A DNA stretch of 64,000 nt from Deltaproteobacteria bacterium (GCA_020444045.1 JAHLLS010000001.1:434001-498000), one strand, 5' to 3'. Counted from the stretch's first letter, positions 8,915 to 17,925 are shown. The notes: generated by a model from the sequence alone, not told the origin. Numbers and translations are program-made.

Positions 8915-9856
8915 TTATAACGTGCCGCACTCCAGCACACGGATCGCATGGAGCATGGCGGCGTTGACCGGGGTGGCGATCCCGCGTTCGCGACCAAGGG
9001 CAACCACTTTGCCGGCAAAGACATCCACCTCGGTCTGACGGCCGGCCTCGATGTCCTGCAGCATGGATGTTTTCCCATTGGGGGACAGGGTCTGGAGGAT
9101 AGCGCACCAGTCTTCGATGTCGGCTTCCGAAAGATTGACATCCGATGCCTTGGCCAGTGAAATGACTTCCTGCATGAGGGCCCGCATCAGCGCGCGGGCA
9201 TCTTGCGAGGTTTGAAAGACGCCGTAGGGTGCCCGCATCACGGCCGAGGCCTGGTTCATGCCGACATTGATCATGAATTTCCACCACAAGGTGCGCTGCA
9301 TGTCTTCCGGTGTCTCGTAGGGAATGCCGGCCCGGGTGAAGGTTTCCTGCAGCTGCCTTACCCGCGGGCTGATTTCCTTGTTCCGGGTTTTGCCGAACAG
9401 GATCTTCCCGGGGTTGGAATAGGAAATGCGGTTGCCGTCCCGCAGGGCATCGATGCCGACGGCGATGGACAGGAGCAATTTTTCCGGACCATAGCCCTCT
9501 CCTATGATTGCTTCGCTTTCCAGGCCGTTCATAATGGAGATGATGGTGGTTTGCTCTCCGACAAGGGGTTTAAGATCGTCCAGGGCATCGTTGAGATGGT
9601 GGTCCTTCAGGGCGACAATGACTAGCTCGGCAGGGGCTGCCGCATGATCCGGTTGGACGACCGGAAGCTTAAGCGTTTTCCCGTTGACGACCAAACCGTC
9701 CTGCGCAAGGCGTTCGGCGCGCGGGCCGCGCGCCACGAAGGTGGTGTCGAAAGCGTTCACGGAATTGAGCATGGCGGCATAGGCGCCGCCCATGGCGCCG
9801 GCGCCCAGGATGGCGATTTTTCTAATGGGGGGAATAGGATGGGTTTCCTTTGTCAT
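8915..9856 (-). CDS. panE: 2-dehydropantoate 2-reductase (ketopantoate reductase) family
   Basis: A 313-residue protein with the NADP-binding Rossmann motif GAGAMG at residues 18-23, the ApbA_N domain with VARGPRAERL, and the C-terminal helical ApbA_C domain with the family lysine/asparagine region (TLWWKFMINVGMNQASAVMRAPYG). Length fits the family. True PanE reduces ketopantoate to pantoate for CoA synthesis, but many ApbA/PanE proteins in anaerobes act on other 2-keto acids, and no other pan gene is nearby. The symbol is therefore by family only. ATG 9856 has no strong ribosome-binding site. Confidence 0.8.
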   Translation of the reverse strand: MTKETHPIPPIRKIAILGAGAMGGAYAAMLNSVNAFDTTFVARGPRAERLAQDGLVVNGKTLKLPVVQPDHAAAPAELVIVALKDHHLNDALDDLKPLVGEQTTIISIMNGLESEAIIGEGYGPEKLLLSIAVGIDALRDGNRISYSNPGKILFGKTRNKEISPRVRQLQETFTRAGIPYETPEDMQRTLWWKFMINVGMNQASAVMRAPYGVFQTSQDARALMRALMQEVISLAKASDVNLSEADIEDWCAILQTLSPNGKTSMLQDIEAGRQTEVDVFAGKVVALGRERGIATPVNAAMLHAIRVLECGTL

Positions 9857-9928
9857 GGATTGTCTTTCATTTACAGTTGTATTCTGGTTGTATCGAAGAA
9901 TAGGGGCTCACACTCAGGATTCAAGGAT

Positions 9929-9995
9929 CCGAGGGTTCCAGGGGGCAGAAATCTAAAGACATATTTTCGAATCACTCGAATCCTTGAACCCTCGG
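9929..9995. repeat. Inverted repeat between reductase and flavoredoxin genes
   Basis: A perfect 10-bp inverted repeat (CCGAGGGTTC at 9929-9938, GAACCCTCGG at 9986-9995) with further imperfect pairing outside and ATTCGAG-like heptamers within. It lies in the 215-bp gap upstream of the reductase gene. It may be an intergenic repeat element or a transcript hairpin; there is no T tract. Confidence 0.4.
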
Positions 9996-10071
9996 CTCCT
10001 CAAATCCTACCCCAGGCCTATACCGTCTTGCCACCTTCGCACCATTCTCCAAAACCACCCGCCTTGCAACT

Positions 10072-10632
10072 CTAGTGCAATTTCCGCTTTAGCTTTTTTC
10101 CTTCTCCCCAGGCATTGCCCACACGGGGGCCGAGGGACCAGTAGCCCTTGCTGGCCATATCGAAGAGTAGCGGTTTGACTTTGCCTATGTCGATCTTTCC
10201 CTTCTCCAGCACCTCCGGATGGACATGGGTTTGCACCACGTCGCCCACGAAGACGTCATGCTCGGTGAAATCCACGATGCGCTCCAGGCGGCACTCCATG
10301 CAGACCGGACATTCCCGGATCATGGGCGCTTTTTCAAGATCCCCGTAGAAGACATCGAAGATGGCGGCCTTGTCGGTTTTCTTGCCGGTCATGATGCCGC
10401 AGTAGTCGGTTTCAACCATGAGGTCTTCCGACGGCAAACAGACGCTGAAGACCTTGTTCTCCTTGATGCCGGCGTTGGTGTAGTGGGATTTGTGGATCCC
10501 CAGCGAAATCTGGCTCAAGGTCATGATGCCGATGTGCGCGATGGTGATGAAGTTGGGTTTGCCGTTTACCAGCGCGCCGACCAGTGTGGTCGGGGTCGGG
10601 TAGAGCGCGTTGACGGGGCCGATGGGTTGCAT
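10072..10632 (-). CDS. Flavoredoxin-like flavin reductase domain protein
   Basis: A 186-residue protein starting at ATG 10632 with AGGAG just upstream. It matches the FMN-binding split-barrel flavin reductase family: opening PTPTTLVGALVNGKPNFITIAHIG, central SVCLPSEDLMVETDYCGIMTG, and C-terminal GYWSLGPRVGNAWGEG. Flavoredoxins of sulfate reducers carry FMN and pass electrons or reduce flavins; two nearby cysteines (CPVCMEC) might take part in redox chemistry. It lies upstream of the ketopantoate-reductase-like gene on the same strand, but the 215-bp gap with an inverted repeat argues against tight coupling. Confidence 0.85.
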   Translation of the reverse strand: MQPIGPVNALYPTPTTLVGALVNGKPNFITIAHIGIMTLSQISLGIHKSHYTNAGIKENKVFSVCLPSEDLMVETDYCGIMTGKKTDKAAIFDVFYGDLEKAPMIRECPVCMECRLERIVDFTEHDVFVGDVVQTHVHPEVLEKGKIDIGKVKPLLFDMASKGYWSLGPRVGNAWGEGKKLKRKLH

Positions 10633-10730
10633 GGCGGCTCTCCTTTTTCAATGTGAGCGAAATCTTGCATCCAGACCATACTATGGGTTCCGTCGTTTCC
10701 TTTCAAGGGCGACGAACCGTCAAAAGCATT

Positions 10731-11324
10731 TCATGATCCAGCGGGACGGATGGATTTCGTCAGGCGATGGGTGGTGCGGAAGCCGAAAAAGCGGCTGAAG
10801 GGGCCCATGGTGTAGGTTGCTATCTGCCGGTAGCCCAGGCGTTCATATAGGCTGCGGGCTCGGGGGTTGATGTCGATGACCTCAAGAGAGACGGTGGCAA
10901 AGCCATTGTCCCGGGCACGGTCTTCAAAGGCCGTGATCAGGGCGCTTCCGATGCCCTGCCTCCGCAGCGATGGTTCGACCACAATGCCGTCGAGGTAGAG
11001 ATCCCCCGGGGGCGTCTTGTGATCCAGCAGCATTAGCAGCATGGTTCGAAAAGCCCCGGAAATCTGTCCGTAATGCCGGACCATGATAACGTAGGCCGGC
11101 TCCAGAAAGCTGCCCTGCAGGTCGTGGATGCCAAGAATGCCCGCCAGCCGGCCTTCTGAAAACGCCGTCATGCAGCGGGTGGGATGAATGCTGCTGGGCA
11201 GCACGGCCAGGGCTGACGCCAGAGGCCCGAAAACTGGTCTCAGCTTGGCCTCCAGGCCGGTGTAGTAAAGACGCACCCCCGCCGAAATATGGGCTTCGGG
11301 CAGGTGGTCGATGATGTCGATCAT
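10731..11324 (-). CDS. GNAT-family N-acetyltransferase
   Basis: The domain begins at ATG 11324, giving 197 residues; the frame stays open upstream to 11483 but that extension looks non-coding. The C-terminal half contains a clear GNAT core: LYLDGIVVEPSLRRQGIGSALITAF (motif A) followed by VSLEVIDINPRARSLYERLGYRQIATY (motif B), the classic RimI-like arrangement. Substrate unknown. It has no close partner gene and faces the remnant at 11537. Confidence 0.75.
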   Translation of the reverse strand: MIDIIDHLPEAHISAGVRLYYTGLEAKLRPVFGPLASALAVLPSSIHPTRCMTAFSEGRLAGILGIHDLQGSFLEPAYVIMVRHYGQISGAFRTMLLMLLDHKTPPGDLYLDGIVVEPSLRRQGIGSALITAFEDRARDNGFATVSLEVIDINPRARSLYERLGYRQIATYTMGPFSRFFGFRTTHRLTKSIRPAGS

Positions 11325-11536
11325 GGTTCTCGTCCGCGTTAAGGCTTTTAATCCGCTGAGAAAAGCGCCGGTCGCCAGCCCTGCATCCTTTATGCGTTCC
11401 TCAAAGTTTTCCTTGAAACGAAGACATATTCCCATATGATCCATAGAATGTACACCATCTCCGCCTGACCAACTTTTTTGCATCTAACGGCGGATGAAAT
11501 GAACTTTAAGGGCTTCACGTGCAACTTAACCGGTAA

Positions 11537-12031
11537 CAGTGCAGTTTCTCTTTCACTCTTGGATGGGGGATCGACCATTTCGTTAAACAGGCCGATTATG
11601 GTGAATGCAGATATTATGATCAATACTATTTTCGCTCCCGGGTCACCTTCGAGATGAATGCCCTGGAGGGCAAAGAAATCGTCGAGGCCGTCTTGATGAT
11701 CAGGCTGGGGGATTCCATCGAACTGACTCCGGGCGCCACCAACGCGGAATTGTCGAGCCAATGCGATATCTACCGGCTCAACGGCGCCTGGCAGGCCTCC
11801 CCGCAGCCGCTTTACGATTTCTACCCCGGCACCCTCCTCAAGAGTTTTTCCCTGTACGGGGAAAACGAAACCGCCCATATCGATCTGCTCGACGTGGTCC
11901 AAGACTGGGCCGCGGGCCAGGCCAACCACGGCCTGATGCTGCGCGGTCCGGTGAACCGCTCGCAATACGCCAAAAGCGTCTGCGTCAAGTACTACCACTC
12001 GGTCAAGCTGATAGGCTGGTACCTGGAATAA
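11537..12031 (+). pseudogene. 5'-truncated remnant of a DNRLRE-like secreted/surface protein
   Basis: The frame is open from a TAA at 11534-11536 to the stop at 12029-12031, yet it begins mid-domain (FVKQADYGECRYYDQYYFRSRV) and has no start codon with a ribosome-binding site; the first in-frame ATG (11654) is inside the domain. The pattern is reminiscent of DNRLRE-type carbohydrate-binding or surface domains: an initial beta strand, a LEGKEIVEAVLMIRL strand pair, then DLLDVVQDWAAGQANHGLML with the tryptophan expected before a GLML strand. No signal peptide is present. Interpretation as a decayed remnant is inference; a non-canonical start at 11654 remains possible. Confidence 0.5.
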
Positions 12032-12054
12032 AGGCCATCCGGGACGACCCTATG

Positions 12055-12085
12055 AAAGGGGGCAGGTTGCAAGCCTGTCCCCTTT
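12055..12085. terminator. Hairpin downstream of the DNRLRE-like remnant
   Basis: A 12-bp stem (AAAGGGGGCAGG with CCTGTCCCCTTT, one G-T pair) around a 7-nt loop. There is no T tract, so it may be a factor-independent pause/processing hairpin or a repeat rather than a strong terminator. Confidence 0.4.
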
Positions 12086-12514
12086 AACAGGCGACCTCGT
12101 CACCCTGCCAACCATCAGCAAAAGGCTGCTCATGGGTTATTCTTGACAGCACCCGGTCTTATCGTATACGGAAGCGCAATTATCGAAAGCAGAAGAAAGA
12201 GGTTATTATGGTTATGAAAATAATGGATATTGTGACAATCGTTGCCGACAAGGGGCTTCTCCTGCGGGTAGCGGATTGATCAGCGTTCTTCCCTATTCTA
12301 CAAAGCGGTTCCATTAAAGGACCGATTGATTTCTTCCCGTCTGTTACCCAGCAGATCTCTGATCGAGAATCTACCCCGATAGTTGTCCCCCCTGTCAGCA
12401 ACGTCACCTGCAGCAAAATATTAAAAACGATCAAAAGCACCGGTGGGTTGCATACCTTGTCTCGTGCGGGTTCATGCGCTGACCAAAACCGGGAAAATAA
12501 CAAGTAACGACAGG
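12086..12514. other. Intergenic region upstream of rsgA, 429 bp
   Basis: No supported gene. A 23-codon ATG frame at 12208-12279 (opening VMKIMDIVTIV) has no ribosome-binding site and no recognisable relatives. The rsgA promoter must lie here but no good consensus was found. Confidence 0.4.
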
Positions 12515-13636
12515 ATGAACTCGACGATGAGCATCGAAGAAGAAATATATAAAAACAAAACTATGCATCACCTTTCACAGATGGGATGGACGTCCTTTTT
12601 TCAGACACAGCTGGAGCGCTTTGCCAACGAGGGCATCATCCCGGCCAGAGTGGTTGGGGTAAGCAAAAACAGCTTTCGCGCAAGCGACGGTAAAAACGAA
12701 TGCCTGGCTACCCTGGCCGGAAGGCTCCAGCATGACCCCGCAGGTTTGTATCCGGTCACAGGGGATTGGGTCCTCATGACCGATGCCATGATTTCCAGGG
12801 TGCTGGTGCGAAAGAATGCCTTATCCCGCGGCGCTTCGGGCACCCATCACAAACAGGAGGCCCAGCCGCAAAAGGAACAGGTCATTGCCGCCAACCTGGA
12901 TACCGTATTTATCGTATGCGGTCTTGACCGAGATTTTAATTTGCGCCGCATTGAGCGCTACCTGACCCTGGTCTACAACTGCGGCCTGACGCCGGTCATC
13001 ATTCTGACCAAAGCCGATCTTCACCAGGATCCGGAACCGTTCGTCGGTGAAGTGGACGCGGTCGCATTCGGCGTTCCCATTCACCTGGTGTCGGCATCCG
13101 ACGACACCAGCCTGAATGCTCTGGAACCCTATCTGTCTCCAGGGCGGACTACGACCATGGTGGGGTCTTCCGGCGCCGGCAAATCCACCCTGGTGAATCG
13201 GCTCTACGGCAGCCCCATACAACTTACCGGTTCCATCAGCAGCCATGTGGGCAAGGGGAAGCACACGACCACCTCACGGGATCTGATCAGGATGCCCCAG
13301 GGGGGAATGGTGATCGACAACCCCGGCATCCGGGAAATTGCCTTCTGGGATGTCGCTAAAGGGATTGAAGCGGCGTTCCCCGAGATAGAAAAACTCAGTC
13401 AGGGATGTCGTTTCACCAACTGCAGCCATACCCACGAGCCTGGCTGCCGGGTCCTTGAGGCTGTCGATGAAGGTGAACTCTCATGGAACAGGCTGGAAAA
13501 CTTCCGGAAAATGAAACGTGAACTGGAATATTTGGCCCATCGCCAGCACAAAAGTGCCGACCGTATCGAAAAGGAACGATGGAAAGAGGTTGCCCTGAAA
13601 ATTAGAGCCGTGAACAAGAGGGAAAAGAATATGTAA
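12515..13636 (+). CDS. rsgA: Small ribosomal subunit biogenesis GTPase RsgA
   Basis: Starting at ATG 12515 gives 373 residues; ATG 12527 is also possible, and longer frames upstream look non-coding. The circularly permuted GTPase order is diagnostic: the G4 motif TKAD comes first, then G1 GSSGAGKST, then G3 DNPGI. An N-terminal OB-fold (ARVVGVSKNSFRASDGKNE, GDWVLMTD) precedes it and a C-terminal zinc knuckle follows (CRFTNCSHTHEPGC). RsgA assists late 30S maturation and its GTPase is stimulated by the ribosome. No neighbouring operon gene. Confidence 0.93.
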   Translation: MNSTMSIEEEIYKNKTMHHLSQMGWTSFFQTQLERFANEGIIPARVVGVSKNSFRASDGKNECLATLAGRLQHDPAGLYPVTGDWVLMTDAMISRVLVRKNALSRGASGTHHKQEAQPQKEQVIAANLDTVFIVCGLDRDFNLRRIERYLTLVYNCGLTPVIILTKADLHQDPEPFVGEVDAVAFGVPIHLVSASDDTSLNALEPYLSPGRTTTMVGSSGAGKSTLVNRLYGSPIQLTGSISSHVGKGKHTTTSRDLIRMPQGGMVIDNPGIREIAFWDVAKGIEAAFPEIEKLSQGCRFTNCSHTHEPGCRVLEAVDEGELSWNRLENFRKMKRELEYLAHRQHKSADRIEKERWKEVALKIRAVNKREKNM

Positions 13637-13652
13637 GGTTGGGCGCAGTCTT

Positions 13653-15134
13653 CTATGTCCCGCAGAAGGTTCGATAGGGCTCCACCGAGGGGGGGGGCGG
13701 CAGGTGATAGCCGGCTTCTTCCGGCGGATCCTGGTAGGGGTGGGACAGAACTTCCAGCAGGTTTTCCATGACTGAAAAGTCGGCCTGCTCCGTGGCTGCC
13801 GCCAGGGCTTCTTCCACCCGGTGGTTGCGGGGGATGACGGCCGGGTTGTGGGTGTTCATGATCCGGCGGTAGGCCTCCCGGGAATTGGATTGCCGTTTCA
13901 GCCGGGCCTGCCAGCGTTCGAACCACGCCTTGAAATCCGAGGCCTGGAACACGGAGGCCTCCGGCAGTGAGCCGGATGCCAGGTCGCGGAAGGTGTTGGT
14001 AAAATCCGCACCGTGTCGCTGCATGCCATCGAGCAGGTCCTCCACCAGGGCGCTGTCATCCGCTTCCTGGTTTGACAGGCCCAGCTTGGCCCGCATGCCC
14101 GCCAGCCAGAATTGGCGGAAGGTGTCTGGAAAGCCCGAAACGGCATCGGTTGCCAGGGAGACGGCCTTTTGCTGGTCCTCGTGAATGAGCGGCAACAACG
14201 TTTCGGCAAACCGGGCTAGATTCCACTGGGCGATTTGCGGCTGTCGGCCATAGGCGTAGCGGCCGTTCTGATCAATGGAACTGAAGACGGTGTTCGGGTC
14301 GTAGGCGTCCATGAACGCGCAGGGGCCGTAGTCGATGGTTTCACCGCAAAGGGCCATGTTGTCCGTGTTCATGACGCCGTGAATGAACCCCACCAGCAGC
14401 CAGCGGGACACGAGGGAGGCCTGCCGTTCCATGACGGCTTGCAGCAGGGCCAGATAGGGATTTTCGGCTGCGGCCAGATCCGGAAAGTGGCGGTGGAGGG
14501 TGTAATCGGCCAGGGTCCGGAGCGCGTCGGGGTTGTCCTGCGCTGCTGCATACTGGAACGTGCCCACGCGGATGTGACTGGCTGCCGTGCGGGTGAGAAT
14601 CGCCCCTTGCAGGGGCGTTTCACGGAACACCGGCTCCCCGGTGGTCACCACTGCGAGGCTGCGGGTGGTGGGTATGCCCAGGGCGTTCAGGGCCTCGCTG
14701 ATGATGTATTCCCGCAACATCGGTCCGAGGGCCGCCCGCCCGTCCCCATTGCGTGAAAACGGCGTCTTGCCGGAACCTTTGAATTGGATGTCGACGCGTT
14801 CACCCGTCGGTGTGATCTGCTCACCCATCAAGATGGCCCGCCCGTCGCCAAGCATGGTGAAGTAGCCGAATTGATGCCCGGCATAGGCCTGGGCCAGCGG
14901 TTCGGCTCCCTCGGGAATCCTGTTGCCCGCAAAAACAACGGCGCCTTCTTCGCCCTGCAGGACCTCGGGGATCAGCCCCAATGACTGGGCCAGAGGCTTG
15001 TTGAAAACCACGAGTTTCGGTTCGCGCACCGGTACGGGATTCAACCGGACATAGAACACCTCCGGCAACTGTGCGTAGCTGTTATCGAATGTCCATCCGG
15101 CGTCCGGGCGGTTAGGTCCGCTGCTGGGCGTCAT
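13653..15134 (-). CDS. selO: Protein adenylyltransferase SelO (YdiU)
   Basis: A 493-residue protein from ATG 15134 with an AGGAGG site 6 nt upstream. SelO hallmarks are continuous: [20 protein letters not shown], the glycine-rich nucleotide loop [41 protein letters not shown], and the metal-binding [18 protein letters not shown]. SelO is a pseudokinase-fold enzyme that binds ATP in flipped orientation and AMPylates proteins in redox regulation. Eukaryotic forms carry a C-terminal selenocysteine; this C terminus ([11 protein letters not shown]) has a cysteine at the matching place close to the end, as in most bacteria. It is convergent with rsgA, only 16 bp apart. Confidence 0.93.
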   Translation of the reverse strand: MTPSSGPNRPDAGWTFDNSYAQLPEVFYVRLNPVPVREPKLVVFNKPLAQSLGLIPEVLQGEEGAVVFAGNRIPEGAEPLAQAYAGHQFGYFTMLGDGRAILMGEQITPTGERVDIQFKGSGKTPFSRNGDGRAALGPMLREYIISEALNALGIPTTRSLAVVTTGEPVFRETPLQGAILTRTAASHIRVGTFQYAAAQDNPDALRTLADYTLHRHFPDLAAAENPYLALLQAVMERQASLVSRWLLVGFIHGVMNTDNMALCGETIDYGPCAFMDAYDPNTVFSSIDQNGRYAYGRQPQIAQWNLARFAETLLPLIHEDQQKAVSLATDAVSGFPDTFRQFWLAGMRAKLGLSNQEADDSALVEDLLDGMQRHGADFTNTFRDLASGSLPEASVFQASDFKAWFERWQARLKRQSNSREAYRRIMNTHNPAVIPRNHRVEEALAAATEQADFSVMENLLEVLSHPYQDPPEEAGYHLPPPPSVEPYRTFCGT

Positions 15135-15590
15135 AAAATCCTCCTGCCCTTCAATTGAAATAAGACGTCTAAAAAGTTGATATCACTTCTGCAAACCTTG
15201 GGCTGAAAATCCCGAAGGTCAAGAGGAGGCGGGTACAAAATGGACGTGTGCCAACGGTCGGGGGATAGGCGCGTCTTTCCGATAAAGGAAGCTTGCGTTC
15301 GGAGGATGTTGACCAAGCGTTCGCGTTTGTACGCTGGGTTTGGATCTAAACCCACGTGCTCTGGTGGCGGTCTTTCAGAGGTCCGGCGGATCCGTCGAGC
15401 GTCTATTTGAAGCGATGGCAGCTTTTGGTTTCGAGCAAGGCCCGAGCGAATTGTCCCGCTCCGCGGGACTTCCCGTCTGATCTGTTCTTTGCGGTGGGGG
15501 GAAAGCGCAGGAATAGGGGACTATTTCGAGCATTTCCAAAGAACGAAAACGCCGCCCGGAGCTAAAAGATGCTGCTTATGGATGGACACA
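15135..15590. other. Intergenic region, 456 bp
   Basis: Open frames on both strands here have no start context and no family resemblance. The only structure is a perfect 7-bp hairpin with a 3-nt loop at 15453-15469 (GTCCCGC-TCC-GCGGGAC), on which no function can be placed. Confidence 0.4.
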
Positions 15591-15968
15591 TTAGAGTTTT
15601 TCCGGGACATACCCCTCCGGTAGATGGGCCGTGCCTTTTACACAGGGAAGTCCGGTAGCCTCATGAACCTGTTTCATTAGCGCATCGATGTGATCGCAGA
15701 ATCCGCCCTTTTCCATTTTCCAGCCGTTTTCGGTTTTGGCCGCAAACGAGCAGGTGCAAAAATGAATGGTTTCAGCCCCCTTGGATTTAAGGATTTTTCC
15801 CAGATTGACGACGTTGTCTCCCGGGCACCGGCAGGTAAAAACGCCGGCGGGTGCGGCCTCCTGATATCCGCTAAACCCTTCCGTCGCTGTCGTCAAACAC
15901 GTGAAACAACTTGTTAAAGGGCATCGGTCCTCGTTTTTTTCACAACGGATAATGGCCACTTTGGTCAT
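15591..15968 (-). CDS. CGGC-domain protein (metal-binding, function unknown)
   Basis: A 125-residue protein from ATG 15968 preceded by GGGAGGG. It opens VAIIRCEKNEDRCPLTSCFTC and continues with a CRCPGDN cluster and HFCTCSFA, ending with an HIDALMKQVHEATG helix: the conserved multi-cysteine pattern of the CGGC domain (Pfam PF08821), which is predicted to bind metal. No reaction is established. It precedes a NifU-like Fe-S scaffold gene on the same strand, 41 bp away in reverse order (the scaffold lies downstream), which suggests co-transcription and possibly a shared metal/Fe-S context. Confidence 0.85.
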   Translation of the reverse strand: MTKVAIIRCEKNEDRCPLTSCFTCLTTATEGFSGYQEAAPAGVFTCRCPGDNVVNLGKILKSKGAETIHFCTCSFAAKTENGWKMEKGGFCDHIDALMKQVHEATGLPCVKGTAHLPEGYVPEKL

Positions 15969-16009
15969 TTTTCAATCCCTCCCAATCGGTTGTTATGGTT
16001 CAGGGTTGC

Positions 16010-16447
16010 TCATTCACCGGAAACCGTGCGCTGCATGTATCGGCTCAACGCCTCCTGCAGGGCGGCGGCGGCAAGGTCCGCGCAATGCCGGTCGTCATCC
16101 GGAAGGCGGCCGATGGCATTTTCGACGACATCCCCGTTGATGTCGGCCACGGCGTCGAGATCCTTCCCAATGGCCAGTTCGGCGGCAAACGATCCGCAGA
16201 TGCTGCTGGTGCCACAGCCGTCCGTAACATAGGCGGCGTCCTGGATCCGGTCGTTTTCAATCTTCAAAAAAATTTCGATGCTGTCGCCGCAGTCGCCGGT
16301 GACACGGGCCGAACTGTCGGCCGTATCCATCCGGCCGTTGTGCCGGGGATTGCGCCAGCGGTCAAAGCCTCTTTCGCCATAGGCCTCGCGGGCTTCATCA
16401 AAAATTTTATCCTGCAATTCATTCACAAACTGATCGAATTTATCCAT
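16010..16447 (-). CDS. NifU/IscU N-terminal-like iron-sulfur scaffold protein
   Basis: ATG 16447 (145 residues) is chosen because AGGA lies 8 nt upstream. The sequence has the scaffold motifs: GDCGDSIEIFLKIENDRIQDAAYVTDGCGTSSICGSF (three cysteine positions, the first in a CGD context) and a C-terminal CADLAAAALQEAL with the third ligand cysteine. These proteins assemble Fe-S clusters. The N-terminal 45 residues differ from housekeeping IscU (RWRNPRHNGRMD does match the NPRHNG of this clade common in anaerobes). It sits upstream of the CGGC-domain gene on the same strand. No cysteine desulfurase is next to it. Confidence 0.85.
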   Translation of the reverse strand: MDKFDQFVNELQDKIFDEAREAYGERGFDRWRNPRHNGRMDTADSSARVTGDCGDSIEIFLKIENDRIQDAAYVTDGCGTSSICGSFAAELAIGKDLDAVADINGDVVENAIGRLPDDDRHCADLAAAALQEALSRYMQRTVSGE

Positions 16448-16506
16448 GGTGGTTTTCCTGGAGTTGCCCTTCCCGAACCGCCGGGAACGGCGTTGGATTG
16501 CGCATA

Positions 16507-16539
16507 GCGCCCCCGGTCCGTCGGGCATGCCGGGGGCGC
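16507..16539. repeat. Perfect 10-bp GC hairpin upstream of the scaffold gene
   Basis: GCGCCCCCGG at 16507-16516 pairs perfectly with CCGGGGGCGC at 16530-16539 across a 13-nt loop. It lies 60-90 nt upstream of the minus-strand NifU-like gene, in its probable leader. No T tract follows, so its role (leader hairpin or terminator of something else) is open. Confidence 0.4.
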
Positions 16540-16639
16540 CGAAATTTGAGTTTCCTGTCATTTCATGGTTTATGTAACGAGTATATGCTTATAACATTGA
16601 CGGATGTGTTCGCACAAGGGGATTTTTGCATCCTGAATT

Positions 16640-16804
16640 GCCGATGCTCGGCGCGGGAGAAAGGTAAACTGGCAAATCGAGATTTCACACAGCGTTTTCA
16701 GACCGTTGTCAGAGAGGCCGCACTCGGCAACACCTCTCACCGGGCTGCAGGTACCCGGTAGCCGCAATCTCAGCAGGCCATGCACAATAGGGAGAAACTG
16801 TGAT
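16640..16804 (+). ncRNA. Unidentified structured element, copy A
   Basis: This stretch shares its beginning and end with a second locus at 31194-31343. The first 19 nt are identical (GCCGATGCTCGGCGCGGGA, able to form the hairpin GCCGA-TGC-TCGGC), followed by the purine-rich AAAGG-AAA, and the 3' ends also align (AATAGGGAGAAACTGTGAT against AATAGCGTAAAGATGCGAT, 13 of 19). The middles are diverged but both contain GC hairpins (here ACCGGG-ctgcaggta-CCCGGT). Conserved ends with a diverged middle suggest a structured RNA or a small repeat element. Copy A lies upstream of rlpA. It did not match the riboswitch classes that could be recalled. Confidence 0.4.
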
Positions 16805-16927
16805 AGGGGTACAGTCGTATCTCACCGATTGCTTGTTGTTTTTGAATTGAAGCGACCTCAAAATTTTGATCTATTCCATGCGGTGGGCGCAAGCAGAAGG
16901 GCTAAATCGGAATATCGAGGAATCCAA

Positions 16928-17638
16928 ATGGGCGCCCAACGCTGCTATGGGGCCAAAAGACTTTTTTGTGAAAGCTTCCAAAAACCGGAAACCACCATCG
17001 TGCCTTTGCCCAGATTCATCCTGATCGCCGCCTGTCTTGGCCTGCTTTCCTGCAGCATCATTGAAACCACCTATGATGTTACCGTCGGCACATTGAAACT
17101 GGGCTATACCGTCACTAAATTCGCCGGCAAGACCGTCTACCATGTCGGCAAGTTTACCTATACAGTGGTCATGGCCCCCTTGAGCTGGGCTCTGACGAAC
17201 GACGACATCGAATCCATCGACGGATTGCCGCCCAAGGAAGCCATCCGCCAGGGACGGGTCAAGACATCGCCCTACGTGGTCAAGGGCAAACGCTACGTGC
17301 CCATGAGTGTCGAGGAGGCCCGAACCTATCGCGAGACCGGCATGGCCTCCTGGTACGGTTACGAAACCTATCATCAGGAAGGCGGGCACATGACCGCCAA
17401 CGGCGAAGCCTTCAACCCCAACGGATTGAACGCGGCTCACAAGCATCTGCCCCTGCCCACCTTCGTGCGTGTCGTCAACCTGGAGAACAACCGCGAAATT
17501 ATCGTGCGGGTCAACGATCGCGGGCCCTTCGTCGATGGCCGGATCATCGACTTGAGCGCCGGCGCCGCCAAAAAACTCGGGTTTTACGACAAAGGCACCG
17601 CCCGCGTCCTGGTGGAGGCCGTCGAACTCGAAGGCTGA
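16928..17638 (+). CDS. rlpA: RlpA-like septal-ring lytic transglycosylase lipoprotein
   Basis: ATG 16928 follows GAGGA about 7 nt upstream and gives 236 residues. A lipoprotein signal follows a rather long N-region: FILIAACLGLLSC with cysteine as lipidation site; GTG 17000 would give a shorter signal. The C-terminal 100 residues are a double-psi beta-barrel with the RlpA sequence GMASWYGYETYHQ...GGHMTANGEAFNPNG...AAHKHLPLPTFVRV and the catalytic-type RVNDRGPFVDGRIIDLS. RlpA cleaves peptidoglycan glycan strands lacking stem peptides during daughter-cell separation. No SPOR domain is present, unlike E. coli RlpA. Located 124 bp after the RNA-like element. Confidence 0.9.
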   Translation: MGAQRCYGAKRLFCESFQKPETTIVPLPRFILIAACLGLLSCSIIETTYDVTVGTLKLGYTVTKFAGKTVYHVGKFTYTVVMAPLSWALTNDDIESIDGLPPKEAIRQGRVKTSPYVVKGKRYVPMSVEEARTYRETGMASWYGYETYHQEGGHMTANGEAFNPNGLNAAHKHLPLPTFVRVVNLENNREIIVRVNDRGPFVDGRIIDLSAGAAKKLGFYDKGTARVLVEAVELEG

Positions 17639-17683
17639 TGACAGATTTTTCAACCGATATTTCTGTCAAGAGTGTAGACCCCG

Positions 17684-17925
17684 CTATTGGGTCAGGCTAA
17701 AACCTTCATCCAGCCAGCCCGTTATCCCGCCGATCATTTTTTTTACCGGCCGCCCGAGTTTGGCCAGGCGAATGGCGGCCTTTTCCGTGCCATTACAGTG
17801 GGGTCGTATATCGCTGTCGTCTAACTTTTTGGACAGCAGTTTTTGGAAGACGTAATATCGCCAATCATGTTGTCAATCAGATCTGTAAAATGAAGACCAT
17901 TTGAAATCAGCACCCGTAATGCTCC
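17684..17925 (-). pseudogene. Rhodanese-domain pseudogene
   Basis: On the minus strand the last 62 codons before TAG (17684-17686) read as the C-terminal half of a rhodanese: PHCNGTEKAAIRLAKLGRP at the active-site loop position, then KKMIGGITGWLDEGF, the usual GG-W-G ending. This frame is closed by TGA at 17873-17875, and the preceding part of the domain (SIAGALRVLISNGLHF, compare the usual GHIPGA strand) appears in another frame. No start codon serves the whole. So a frameshift plus stops have inactivated it. Confidence 0.6.

Noticed and set aside
12208-12279. 23-codon hydrophobic frame upstream of rsgA
   Set aside because: No ribosome-binding site and stops quickly; chance frame.
16640-16804. 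c-di-AMP (ydaO) riboswitch upstream of rlpA
   Set aside because: ydaO switches often precede cell-wall lytic genes, but the conserved CCCGAAUCCG...CAGCUAACC blocks are absent.
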